Of a stretch of DNA of 59,378 nt, positions 9,401 through 15,648 are shown in pieces; within the stretch, counting starts at the first letter, position 1; each line of letters starts with the position of its first letter. A model generated the notes under the pieces. It worked only from the letters and a program-made list of their open reading frames with translations, searched no databases and was not told the origin of the DNA. The translations under genes and the position numbers were made by a program. Source of the DNA: Methylacidiphilales bacterium (GTDB lineage: Bacteria > Verrucomicrobiota > Verrucomicrobiia > Methylacidiphilales > UBA1321); NCBI GenBank assembly GCA_021272165.1, contig JAJSLK010000013.1:1-59378 (forward strand), in the 5' to 3' direction.

Positions 9401-9434
9401 GAGACACAATCGGTGAATCTACCCGGTTTTTCAC
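6426..9434 (-). CDS. ppk: BtuF-like binding domain fused in frame to polyphosphate kinase 1
   Basis: One open frame encodes 1002 residues. Residues 1-265 resemble cobalamin-type periplasmic-binding proteins of the BtuF group (RLVALGADGADILYRLG, then LNPDLVITS, then YFEEWPEPLITGIGW), but no signal peptide is visible. After a basic linker of about 25 residues, M291 (codon starting at 8564) begins a complete 712-residue PPK1, which polymerises ATP gamma-phosphate into polyphosphate. PPK1 hallmarks include YINRELSWLAFNRRVLEEA, the catalytic-His region KTHCKVLM, YLHLGTGNYHP and FLEHSRIFYF. The GTG at 9434 is a weak start. Either this is a true fusion, or two genes share a frame and ppk starts at 8564. 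No good ribosome-binding site precedes 8564. Confidence 0.88.
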   Translation of the reverse strand: MKNRVDSPIVSRSRSSQRLVALGADGADILYRLGVWPQVVGVTTFYTPPTGVEKKPRVSGFSSGNIESILKLNPDLVITSTDVQHQLAAELIKAGVTVWAMNSRSLEEIYEAVRNLGRLVRRAARAEEIVAEMEDALRPVAANGSRPKVYFEEWPEPLITGIGWVSELIERAGGADVFEELRQEKKASARVVAPEEVLVRAPEIIFASWCGKPVQKEEITSRRGWDAVPAVRNGRLFEIPSGDILQAGPGLVRGYEFLKREVARLGHTTRGRYNSRVARSPREKVSSPSPMTKREITELSDPRLYINRELSWLAFNRRVLEEAQDPSQPLLERVRFLGIVTSNLDEFFEVRVAGLKQQIEHESDDAGPDGMSARQTFDAIRKDVLKMTEDQYKLWHNDLLPALGEHGVYLHDFRNLNKEDVAWASHYFREEVFPVLTPLAVDASHPFPQLQNKSHNLFLSLKRPEHPTEVLHAVVAIPRVLPRLVRIPRASTHEWHYILIQNLIQNHIHDLFPGLEVDEVYGFRITRNSDLYIDEEEAENLLRTIEDELRKRARGNAVRLEIEHGCPPEMRRVLLDIFRLTEDDVYLINGPLNFLHLMPLTSIDALASLRDKPFVPVTSHVLPPGSDLFEIVRHQDVMLHHPYESFASVVEFLEHAASDPAVLAIKMTLYRTSGDSPIVRSLVRAAEHGKQVTVLVELRARFDEANNILWARQLEEAGVHVVYGLVGLKTHCKVLMIVRRDDDRLRHYLHLGTGNYHPSTARFYTDLSLLTTNQELGEEVAMLFNTLTGLSEFKGVKHLLVAPFQLHDSFLKLIQHERDLAREGKEGRIIVKLNSLVEESLIAALYEASQAGVKIDLIVRGICCLRPGMPGVSDNIRVISIVGRFLEHSRIFYFGNGGKPKVYLGSADWMPRNLFRRVEVVFPVRDPGLRKRVIEEILPAYLSDCVKARVLNSDGTYTRAVCPPGKEPAQAQLTFRNLARQAASLRVETKPMPTPSGEKAEE

Positions 9435-9735
9435 TCCGGAGAAACCCTAGATTTTCGTCCGGACTGCTTCGCCTTTCACTTGTGAATCCGCAGGTGGCAG
9501 ATTGGATTGATTCTCGATGCCCCCGCAGGAAATGATCGAGACCGTCGCCGAAGCAGAAGCGGACTATGCCCGCGCGAAGGCCTGAGCTGCGACGCCATCC
9601 GAAAACAACTCGGACTTTCGTGACGATCAAATACTCCTCGCGCTGCCGCCGGGGGCTTATTTGGGAAAAATGGTGTTTTAACCTTCTGCCATCCTGAGCT
9701 TGTCGAGGGATCAGCCGCCATGTGATGCTTCCCTC
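9435..9735. other. Gene-free interval
   Basis: About 300 bases with no supported gene lie between the divergent btuF-ppk and small membrane-protein genes. A module A repeat sits at 9688-9714. I looked for a cobalamin riboswitch upstream of the BtuF-like domain and saw no B12-box-like sequence. The promoters of both flanking genes should lie here. Confidence 0.5.
9688..9714 (+). repeat. Module A repeat, single copy
   Basis: The core CATCCTGAGCTTGTCGAGGG followed by ATCAG matches the copy at 40983-41010 except for one base in the core (CATCCT against CATCCC). It lies 22 bases upstream of the GTG start of the next gene. Confidence 0.75.
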
Positions 9736-10053
9736 GTGAAGCAATATCTCTTTCCTATTTCGGCCGCCTTTCTTCTGGGCGCCCTGGCCGGTTATATTGG
9801 CCTTTTGCTCGCCATTCATCACATACAGGAACCACTGGCGAAATCGATTCACTATGTCTGGTATGACTGGTTCATGTATACGGCCTGGCCCGGATTTATT
9901 CTGGCCAGTTGCTTCTTTGATCCTCATAACCCGGCCTCAAAAAGCTTCGGCATGGCTGCCATTTCTGTTGCCAATGGCGTGGTAACCGTAGTTGCCTTCC
10001 TGGCTCTTGAGGGACTATTGCGCCTGGGTCGGATGATGGGCAATAAAAGCTGA
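9736..10053 (+). CDS. Small membrane protein, 105 aa
   Basis: The frame runs from a GTG at 9736. An upstream TTG at 9700 lies inside a module A repeat and is less likely. The product has an N-terminal hydrophobic segment (FPISAAFLLGALAGYIGLLLAI), a second around FMYTAWPGFILASCFF and a third near the C-terminus (ISVANGVVTVVAFLALEGLL). It is predicted to be an inner-membrane protein with three helices. I do not recognise a family. It is followed 39 bases later by ruvB in the same direction. Confidence 0.6.
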   Translation: MKQYLFPISAAFLLGALAGYIGLLLAIHHIQEPLAKSIHYVWYDWFMYTAWPGFILASCFFDPHNPASKSFGMAAISVANGVVTVVAFLALEGLLRLGRMMGNKS

Positions 10054-10092
10054 CCCCTCGACAATCCGGAGCTAACCGGGCATTTTAACCCC

Positions 10093-11106
10093 ATGTCCGG
10101 CAAACCCGCCCTCGACGCCATCGCGCCCGACCCCAAGCTGGAGGTTACGCTCCGGCCTGCGCTGCTCGACCAGTTCGTCGGCCAAGCGCGGATCAAGGAG
10201 CGGCTCGACGTCCTCATCGGCGCGGCCAAACAGCGCGGCGATTCGCTCGAGCACCTCCTCTTCTGCGGGCCGCCTGGACTTGGCAAGACCTCGCTGGCCA
10301 ACATCGTCGCCAAGGCGATGGGCGCGGCCATCGTCACCACCTCCGGCCCGGTGATCGAAAAGGCGGGCGACCTCGCCGGGCTCCTCACCACGCTCAACAA
10401 GGGCGACGTCCTCTTCATCGACGAAATCCATCGCCTCAACAAAAACATCGAGGAATATCTTTATCCGGCGATGGAAGACTTCCGCCTCGATATTATCATC
10501 GACCAGGGCCCCAATGCGCGCAGCGTCCGGCTCAACCTGCCCCGCTTCACCCTCGTCGGCGCCACCACCCGCGCCGGCATGATCAGCGCGCCGCTCCGCT
10601 CCCGCTTCGGCCTTGTCAACCGGCTCGATTACTACCCCGCCAGCGACCTCCAGCAGGTCGTCCTCCGTTCCGCCCGGCTGCTCGAGCTTGAAATCGTGCC
10701 CGAGGCCGCGCTCGAAATCGCCCGCCGCTCCCGCGGCACGCCCCGCATCGCCAACAACCTGCTGCGCTGGGTGCGCGACTATGTCCTCGTCCGCTCCCAG
10801 CCACCGGTCACGCCCGAGGCCGCCGACGCCGCGCTCTCCATGCTCGAGATCGACCAGGACGGCCTCGACGAAATGGACAAGCGGCTCCTCGAGGCGCTCG
10901 TCCACAAGTTCGACGGCGGCCCGGTCGGCCTCAACTCCCTTGCCGTCTCCATCGGCGAGGAAGCCGGCACGCTGGAGGAAGTCCACGAACCCTATCTCAT
11001 CATGGAAGGCTTCCTCAAACGAACGCCCCAGGGCCGCGTCGCCTCCAAGCGCGCTTTCGATAAGCTCGGCCTCAAGCCAACCGGCTCCCAGCAGCAGTTG
11101 TTTTGA
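10093..11106 (+). CDS. ruvB: Holliday junction branch-migration ATPase RuvB
   Basis: The 337-residue protein has the normal RuvB length and layout: an AAA+ ATPase with Walker A GPPGLGKT at 59-66, Walker [11 protein letters not shown] near 113, sensor 1 VGATTRAG, then the small ATPase domain and the winged-helix DNA-binding domain ([22 protein letters not shown]). With RuvA and RuvC it drives branch migration and resolution of recombination intermediates. Neither ruvA nor ruvC is in the window. The ATG at 10093 is well placed. Confidence 0.98.
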   Translation: MSGKPALDAIAPDPKLEVTLRPALLDQFVGQARIKERLDVLIGAAKQRGDSLEHLLFCGPPGLGKTSLANIVAKAMGAAIVTTSGPVIEKAGDLAGLLTTLNKGDVLFIDEIHRLNKNIEEYLYPAMEDFRLDIIIDQGPNARSVRLNLPRFTLVGATTRAGMISAPLRSRFGLVNRLDYYPASDLQQVVLRSARLLELEIVPEAALEIARRSRGTPRIANNLLRWVRDYVLVRSQPPVTPEAADAALSMLEIDQDGLDEMDKRLLEALVHKFDGGPVGLNSLAVSIGEEAGTLEEVHEPYLIMEGFLKRTPQGRVASKRAFDKLGLKPTGSQQQLF

Positions 11107-11205
11107 GTTCGCTATGGATAAACAGGCGTAGACACCCCGTAAAAACTCATCCAAATTTTCGTTAATTTGGAAAATTTAGTAATTCCGTATTTCCGTCAAT
11201 TTTTT

Positions 11206-11625
<420 letters not shown>

Positions 11626-11639
11626 GCCAGCAGGCGAAT

Positions 11640-12056
11640 TTACGGGCTGAAGGAAAAGCTCGATCCGGCCAGCCCCCTGGCCACAATTGCCAGGGCATAA
11701 ACGGGAACTTCAATCGCATATTTGCCGATGGTTTGCAGCAGTTCGCCCGCATCCACCGGCAGGCCCGGTTCCTTGATCAGGATGACGTTTTGAAACTGAG
11801 CCTCCTCACTGATCATCGCCGTAAGATCATGCTCCCGGTAAGCAAATTCCTGCCGGCTGATTCTCCGGTGTTTCCGCTCGTTTTCCAGCGTCTGCAAGGC
11901 CCGGTCTTCGATAATCAGCCGCGTTTCGCTTTCCCGCAGCGCCATGATTTGGGTCTCGGACAAATCGTTATATGATTTTATCGCCCCTCTCCCGGATGAC
12001 ATGAGACAAGTCCCCATGACCATGAACGCCACGAGGAAGATCGCCCTGCGAGTCAT
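11640..12056 (-). CDS. Exported hypothetical protein, 138 aa
   Basis: The start chosen is the ATG at 12056, giving MTRRAIFLVAFMVMGTCLMS, a signal peptide with a basic start and hydrophobic core. The mature part has a heptad-like helical stretch (ALRESETRLIIEDRALQTLENERKHRRISRQEFAYREHDL is the region, residues 38-77), and then a hydrophobic C-terminal segment. Family unknown. It lies downstream of the DUF4410-like lipoprotein on the same strand, separated by about 100 bases, and may be co-transcribed. Confidence 0.6.
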   Translation of the reverse strand: MTRRAIFLVAFMVMGTCLMSSGRGAIKSYNDLSETQIMALRESETRLIIEDRALQTLENERKHRRISRQEFAYREHDLTAMISEEAQFQNVILIKEPGLPVDAGELLQTIGKYAIEVPVYALAIVARGLAGSSFSFSP

Positions 12057-12158
12057 GCCCAAGCTTAGAGCGTGTCTTCAAAATAGGGCAAGACTGCGTT
12101 GCCAGCGCCGCCACCGCCACCACACTCGCCAGGGCGATGGCGTAATTGCGGCCATAAG

Positions 12159-12848
12159 TTACCAGACGTCGTTTCCACTCTTTTTCTTGGGCTCGATCCG
12201 CTGATCGGCGTTGATCCATCCGTGCCGGAACATGTAATCGGAAAGCTGGGCGGTGATCATTCGCGCCGTCCTTTTCGTGTCCTCGCTCAGCCCGTGGGCC
12301 ACGCCGGAAACCCCGCCGATGGCCAGTTGCAGCGGATCGGTCGACATGGCCAAAACCGCCCCCGGCTCCGCCCCACTCCCGCCCGTGGTTGAAAACGTCA
12401 TGATTGGTTTCGTGAGGTTCCCTGAAAGGTCGTAAACATGAACGCGCGTCTCCATCTTGGTTCCACCCGCGCCAAAGCCAATTGCGCTTCGCAGAAGCCG
12501 GCTCCCCTGGTTCACCGTCGTGAACTGGCCCTGGATCAGCCAGGCGATTTTGTCGTGGCGCCGCGCGGACTTGGTCGCGTCCGCCGCCGGCACGAGCTTG
12601 TCGGTCAGGTCGGTTACCATCGCCGTCTTGAGCATGAGCTGCAGGTTCTTTTTGAACTCGGCCAGCTCCGCGCCTTTCCGGTCGACATTGAAGTCGCTGT
12701 GCGCGGTGCTGAAATCGCTCACATAAATGATTTCCGGCATTCTTTCCACGGACCGTTCCGCCCCATCCTCCACACTCACCGACGCGCACGAAGCCAGTAT
12801 AAATACCGGACTGAAGCTTAACACGGCTCGGATCCAGGTTTTTATCAT
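12159..12848 (-). CDS. DUF4410-like lipoprotein
   Basis: The 229-residue protein begins with a lipoprotein signal (hydrophobic core, then LASC at residues 18-21), so it should be lipidated and held in the envelope. The body resembles DUF4410 domains: 'IIYVSDFSTA' near the start, a soluble alpha/beta region containing WLIQGQFTTVNQGSRLLRS, a glycine-rich stretch (AIGFGAGGTKMETRVHVYDL), and a C-terminal helix. The family function is unknown. The following exported-protein gene may be a partner. Confidence 0.75.
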   Translation of the reverse strand: MIKTWIRAVLSFSPVFILASCASVSVEDGAERSVERMPEIIYVSDFSTAHSDFNVDRKGAELAEFKKNLQLMLKTAMVTDLTDKLVPAADATKSARRHDKIAWLIQGQFTTVNQGSRLLRSAIGFGAGGTKMETRVHVYDLSGNLTKPIMTFSTTGGSGAEPGAVLAMSTDPLQLAIGGVSGVAHGLSEDTKRTARMITAQLSDYMFRHGWINADQRIEPKKKSGNDVW

Positions 12849-12860
12849 AGGCTTTTGGAA

Positions 12861-13712
12861 TTAAATGTCTCTCGCCTCAACCTGCCGGAATTCCGGAAAG
12901 AAGGGATTGCTGGTCTTTTCCTGGCCCACAGTCGTGAGCGGCCCGTGCCCTGGCGCGATGATCGTATTGTCCTGCGCGGAAAGAATGTTATCGCGGATAT
13001 TCTTCAACGCGGCGCGATAATCGGAACGAATACCTCCCGCCGATCCGGCGAAAAGCGCATCGCCGACAATGACCAGCGGCACGTCGAGCCCATGGATGTG
13101 GTAGGTCGTGCCGCCCGGCGAGTGCCCCGCCGTGTCGCGGGTCTCGATGTGAAGCCGCCCCAGCGAAAACGTTACGCCCGGCTTGAAGATCGCCGCTCTG
13201 TCGATTGGCTCGGCCTCGTTGACATGCACGCCAATCGAGCCGCCCGCCTTTTCGCAAAGACGATCCAGCTCCGCCACATGATCGACATGCGTATGGGTCA
13301 GATAAACGTCCTGCAGCTTCAATTTGCGCTTCTTGATTTCATCCAGCAGCGGCGTGGCATCGGCGCCCGTGTCAAAAGCGGCGGCCAGACCCGATTCAGC
13401 GTCCCAGACCAGATAGGCATTCACGGTTATATCGCCGTAGGGCGTATTCGCCTGGAAAAATCCGGTCTTCGGCAAAGCGACCGTCGGCGAATACTTGCCC
13501 TCGGCCAATGCCACCAGCGAACGCGGCCCCAGCTCCAACGCCTTCGCCATTTTCTCGACTTCCGCAAAAGCGACGCCCTTCACCTGCTTCACCGCCTCCA
13601 GCTCGCTGATCTCGATGCCAATCCTGTTTGCCAGGTCCGTGTCGTTCAGACCCAACCCGCGTTGGGCCTTCCCGATAACATCCGTTACGCCGTCCTCCAG
13701 GGGAATGGTCAT
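12861..13712 (-). CDS. XRE-type HTH fused to metallo-beta-lactamase-fold hydrolase
   Basis: The start taken is the ATG at 13712, giving 283 residues. The frame extends 22 residues further upstream into AT-rich repeat-like sequence that does not look coding. Residues 1-75 form a helix-turn-helix-like domain (QRGLGLNDTDLANRIGIEIS, then MAKALELG). Residues 80-283 form a glyoxalase II-like domain with HTHVDH at 140-145, GHSPGGTTYHI, GDALFAG and GHGPLTTV. The enzyme part probably hydrolyses a thioester or similar substrate with two metals. The HTH part may bind DNA or act as a protein interface. The substrate is unknown. Confidence 0.85.
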   Translation of the reverse strand: MTIPLEDGVTDVIGKAQRGLGLNDTDLANRIGIEISELEAVKQVKGVAFAEVEKMAKALELGPRSLVALAEGKYSPTVALPKTGFFQANTPYGDITVNAYLVWDAESGLAAAFDTGADATPLLDEIKKRKLKLQDVYLTHTHVDHVAELDRLCEKAGGSIGVHVNEAEPIDRAAIFKPGVTFSLGRLHIETRDTAGHSPGGTTYHIHGLDVPLVIVGDALFAGSAGGIRSDYRAALKNIRDNILSAQDNTIIAPGHGPLTTVGQEKTSNPFFPEFRQVEARDI

Positions 13713-13797
13713 GCCGACAAGGTAAGAGCCAAAAGTGAAAAGGTAAAGGGTTCCAGATTCCTTTTTCCTTTTGGTCATTTTCCTTTTAAGTTCGGCT

Positions 13798-14547
13798 ATG
13801 ATTTACGCCGCTATCACCGCCGCGCAGGCCGCCGGCGAGCGCCTCCGCCACGCTTTCGGGCACGAACTCCGCGTCACCGAGGAATTCGCCCACGACATCA
13901 AAATCGCCGCCGACAAGGAATGCCAGGACCTCATCTACCATATCCTGCTCGGCCTTTTTCCCGACACCAAATGCATCGGCGAGGAAGGCGACTCCGGCGA
14001 CCTCGGCAACCCTGACGCGGAGATCGAATGGATCGTCGATCCCATCGACGGGACGATGAACCTCGCCCATGGCATTCCCCATTTCTGCGTCTCCATCGCC
14101 GCGCGCGAAGCCGCCACGCAGCGCATCCTTCTCGGGGTCATTTACGATCCCATGCGGCACGAGCTCTTCACCGCGGAGCGCGGCAGCGGCACGTGGCTCA
14201 ACGGCATCCTCCAGAAAGTCAGCACCCGCGACAAACTTTCCGAAGCTGTCCTCGCCGTCGGCTTCGCCAAAAGCCAGGACTCGATCGACCACTGCCTCAA
14301 GCTCTACCAGGTCTACGGCAACACCGCGCGCAAGCTCCGCGCCATGGGCTCCGCCGCGCTCGATCTGGCCTACGTCGCGACGGGTCGGCTCGACGCCTAT
14401 ATCGAGCAGGGCGTCAATCTCTGGGACATCGCCGCGGGCGCCATCCTCATCGAAGAAGCCGGAGGCGTGTTCGAAAGCGAACTCCGGGCCAAAGGCAAAT
14501 ACCGCGTCTGCGCCCACAGCGGCCGCATCGATTATCCGGTGAAGTAA
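13798..14547 (+). CDS. suhB: Inositol monophosphatase family protein
   Basis: The 249-residue protein carries the metal-dependent phosphatase signature: E62 and E63 in GEEGD, then WIVDPIDGTMNLAHGIPHF with DPIDGT at 81-86, and near the C-terminus WDIAAGAILIEEAGG. These enzymes dephosphorylate myo-inositol 1-phosphate or related sugar phosphates, and the E. coli homologue SuhB also affects rRNA transcription. Which role applies here is not evident. The ATG at 13798 gives the usual short N-terminal helix. It is divergent from the XRE-lactamase gene with an 85-base AT-rich spacer. Confidence 0.92.
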   Translation: MIYAAITAAQAAGERLRHAFGHELRVTEEFAHDIKIAADKECQDLIYHILLGLFPDTKCIGEEGDSGDLGNPDAEIEWIVDPIDGTMNLAHGIPHFCVSIAAREAATQRILLGVIYDPMRHELFTAERGSGTWLNGILQKVSTRDKLSEAVLAVGFAKSQDSIDHCLKLYQVYGNTARKLRAMGSAALDLAYVATGRLDAYIEQGVNLWDIAAGAILIEEAGGVFESELRAKGKYRVCAHSGRIDYPVK

Positions 14548-14619
14548 GCCCGCCAGTGTGCTCTTGTTTTTCGGGGCAGACATGCTACCTCTCAGGAATC
14601 AGCTTCTCGGCTCATCCTG

Positions 14620-14905
14620 ATGCTGTCTGTCATCTATCACCTTGTGGCGGCCGAAGAGTTGCGCGAGGCCTTCGCATGGTACGAAATGCGAGAGCGGGGC
14701 CTCGGCTCGGAATTCATTCGTTGCATCGACAAGCCGGACTAATTTGATCTCACGACACCCCGAAATTTTTCCCATCGTCCACCAGGGAATCCGTCAGACT
14801 GTTGTCCGACGCTTCCCCTCCTCAATCTTCTATCTTGTCGACGGCGACAAAATTATCATTCTCTCAGTCTTTCATGCCTCACGCCAACCGGCGCTGGCAT
14901 CGACC
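14620..14905 (+). pseudogene. Frameshifted ParE/RelE-like toxin gene
   Basis: From the ATG at 14620 the first frame reads VAAEELREAFAWYEMRERGL and then GSEFI, which is the start of a ParE-type toxin, but stops at 14740-14742 after 40 residues. The second frame, continuing from about 14738, reads LISRHPEIFPIVHQGIRQTV, then VRRFPSSIFYLV, then IIILSVFHASRQP, which is the rest of the same fold. Removing one base near 14735 would join them. No antitoxin gene is recognisable upstream, so this looks like the decayed remains of a toxin-antitoxin locus. The exact 3' limit is uncertain. Confidence 0.75.
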
Positions 14906-14925
14906 GTCTTAATCGAATCTTTTTC

Positions 14926-15084
14926 ATGCCTGACAAAAAAAATCCGCCGCGCCGGCCGCTTCTCACCCGCAAGGAACAGACTCTTCTCGCCTTTATTCTT
15001 GCTCTTCTTGTGGTCGGTGGCATCGTGCATAAGTTAAGAACAGATTGGCGTGCGCCCGGTCCCGTGCCCGTGCGCCAACCCTGA
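14926..15084 (+). CDS. Small single-pass membrane protein, 52 aa
   Basis: The ATG at 14926 opens a 52-residue frame: a basic N-terminus (MPDKKNPPRRPLLTRKEQ), one hydrophobic helix (TLLAFILALLVVGGIV) and a short proline-rich tail. The positive-inside pattern suggests the N-terminus is cytoplasmic. It ends nine bases before the next gene, so the two are probably co-transcribed. I recognise no named family. The composition and spacing make a real gene likely despite its size. Confidence 0.6.
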   Translation: MPDKKNPPRRPLLTRKEQTLLAFILALLVVGGIVHKLRTDWRAPGPVPVRQP

Positions 15085-15093
15085 TCAGAAAAC

Positions 15094-15573
15094 ATGGCCA
15101 AAATTAATTTCTCGGAGGTAGTGGAACAGATTTGCGAGCAGGATCTCCGCTACTCAACCGACGCCTACCATTTCGTCCAGGAAGGCCTCAACCATACGCT
15201 CAAGTCGCTCAAGCGCGGCGGCCAGCATGCGCACCGTCACGTCTCCGGCCAGGAACTTCTCTCTGGCCTTCGTGAATTTGCGCTCAAGGAATATGGCCCC
15301 ATGAGCAAGGCTGTCCTCAACGAGTGGGGCCTGCGCACCACCGATGATTTCGGCCAGATCGTTTTCAACCTGGTCAACGCCAGCGTCCTCGGCAAGAACG
15401 AGACTGATTCACCCAACGACTTTAAGAACGTCTTCTCCTTCGACGATGCGTTCGTCAAGCCATTCGTCCCCCGCAACTCCGTTGCCACCGACGCCGTGCG
15501 CAAGCCGGCCCGGACCAACGCCAAGAAGCGGACTTCTTCCGGCACGAAAAAGAAGAAGGCCGGCTCCCTCTGA
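15094..15573 (+). CDS. Minf_1886 family protein
   Basis: The 159-residue protein matches, from memory, the conserved hypothetical family named for Methylacidiphilum Minf_1886 and found in verrucomicrobia and planctomycetes. The recognisable block is residues 10-95: ICEQDLRYSTDAYHFVQEGL, then HVSGQELLSGLREFALKEYG, then VLNEWGLRTTDDFGQIVFNL. The C-terminus is a lysine-rich, probably disordered tail (from about residue 135) that could touch nucleic acid. Function is unknown. Its presence is the best taxonomic marker in the window. Confidence 0.85.
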   Translation: MAKINFSEVVEQICEQDLRYSTDAYHFVQEGLNHTLKSLKRGGQHAHRHVSGQELLSGLREFALKEYGPMSKAVLNEWGLRTTDDFGQIVFNLVNASVLGKNETDSPNDFKNVFSFDDAFVKPFVPRNSVATDAVRKPARTNAKKRTSSGTKKKKAGSL

Positions 15574-15648
15574 GCCATTTTTACTGCGGGCGTTTCGAAT
15601 CTCTTTCGGCGTGACCTCCCGCCGCTTTTGGGACAAACTAAGGCGATA

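Noticed and set aside
9517-9585. Remnant of an antitoxin gene (22-codon frame)
   Set aside because: It is too short, and the resemblance to antitoxin tails is weak.
9435-9735. Cobalamin riboswitch in front of the BtuF-like domain
   Set aside because: No B12-box-like or kissing-loop sequence could be seen on the minus strand in this interval.
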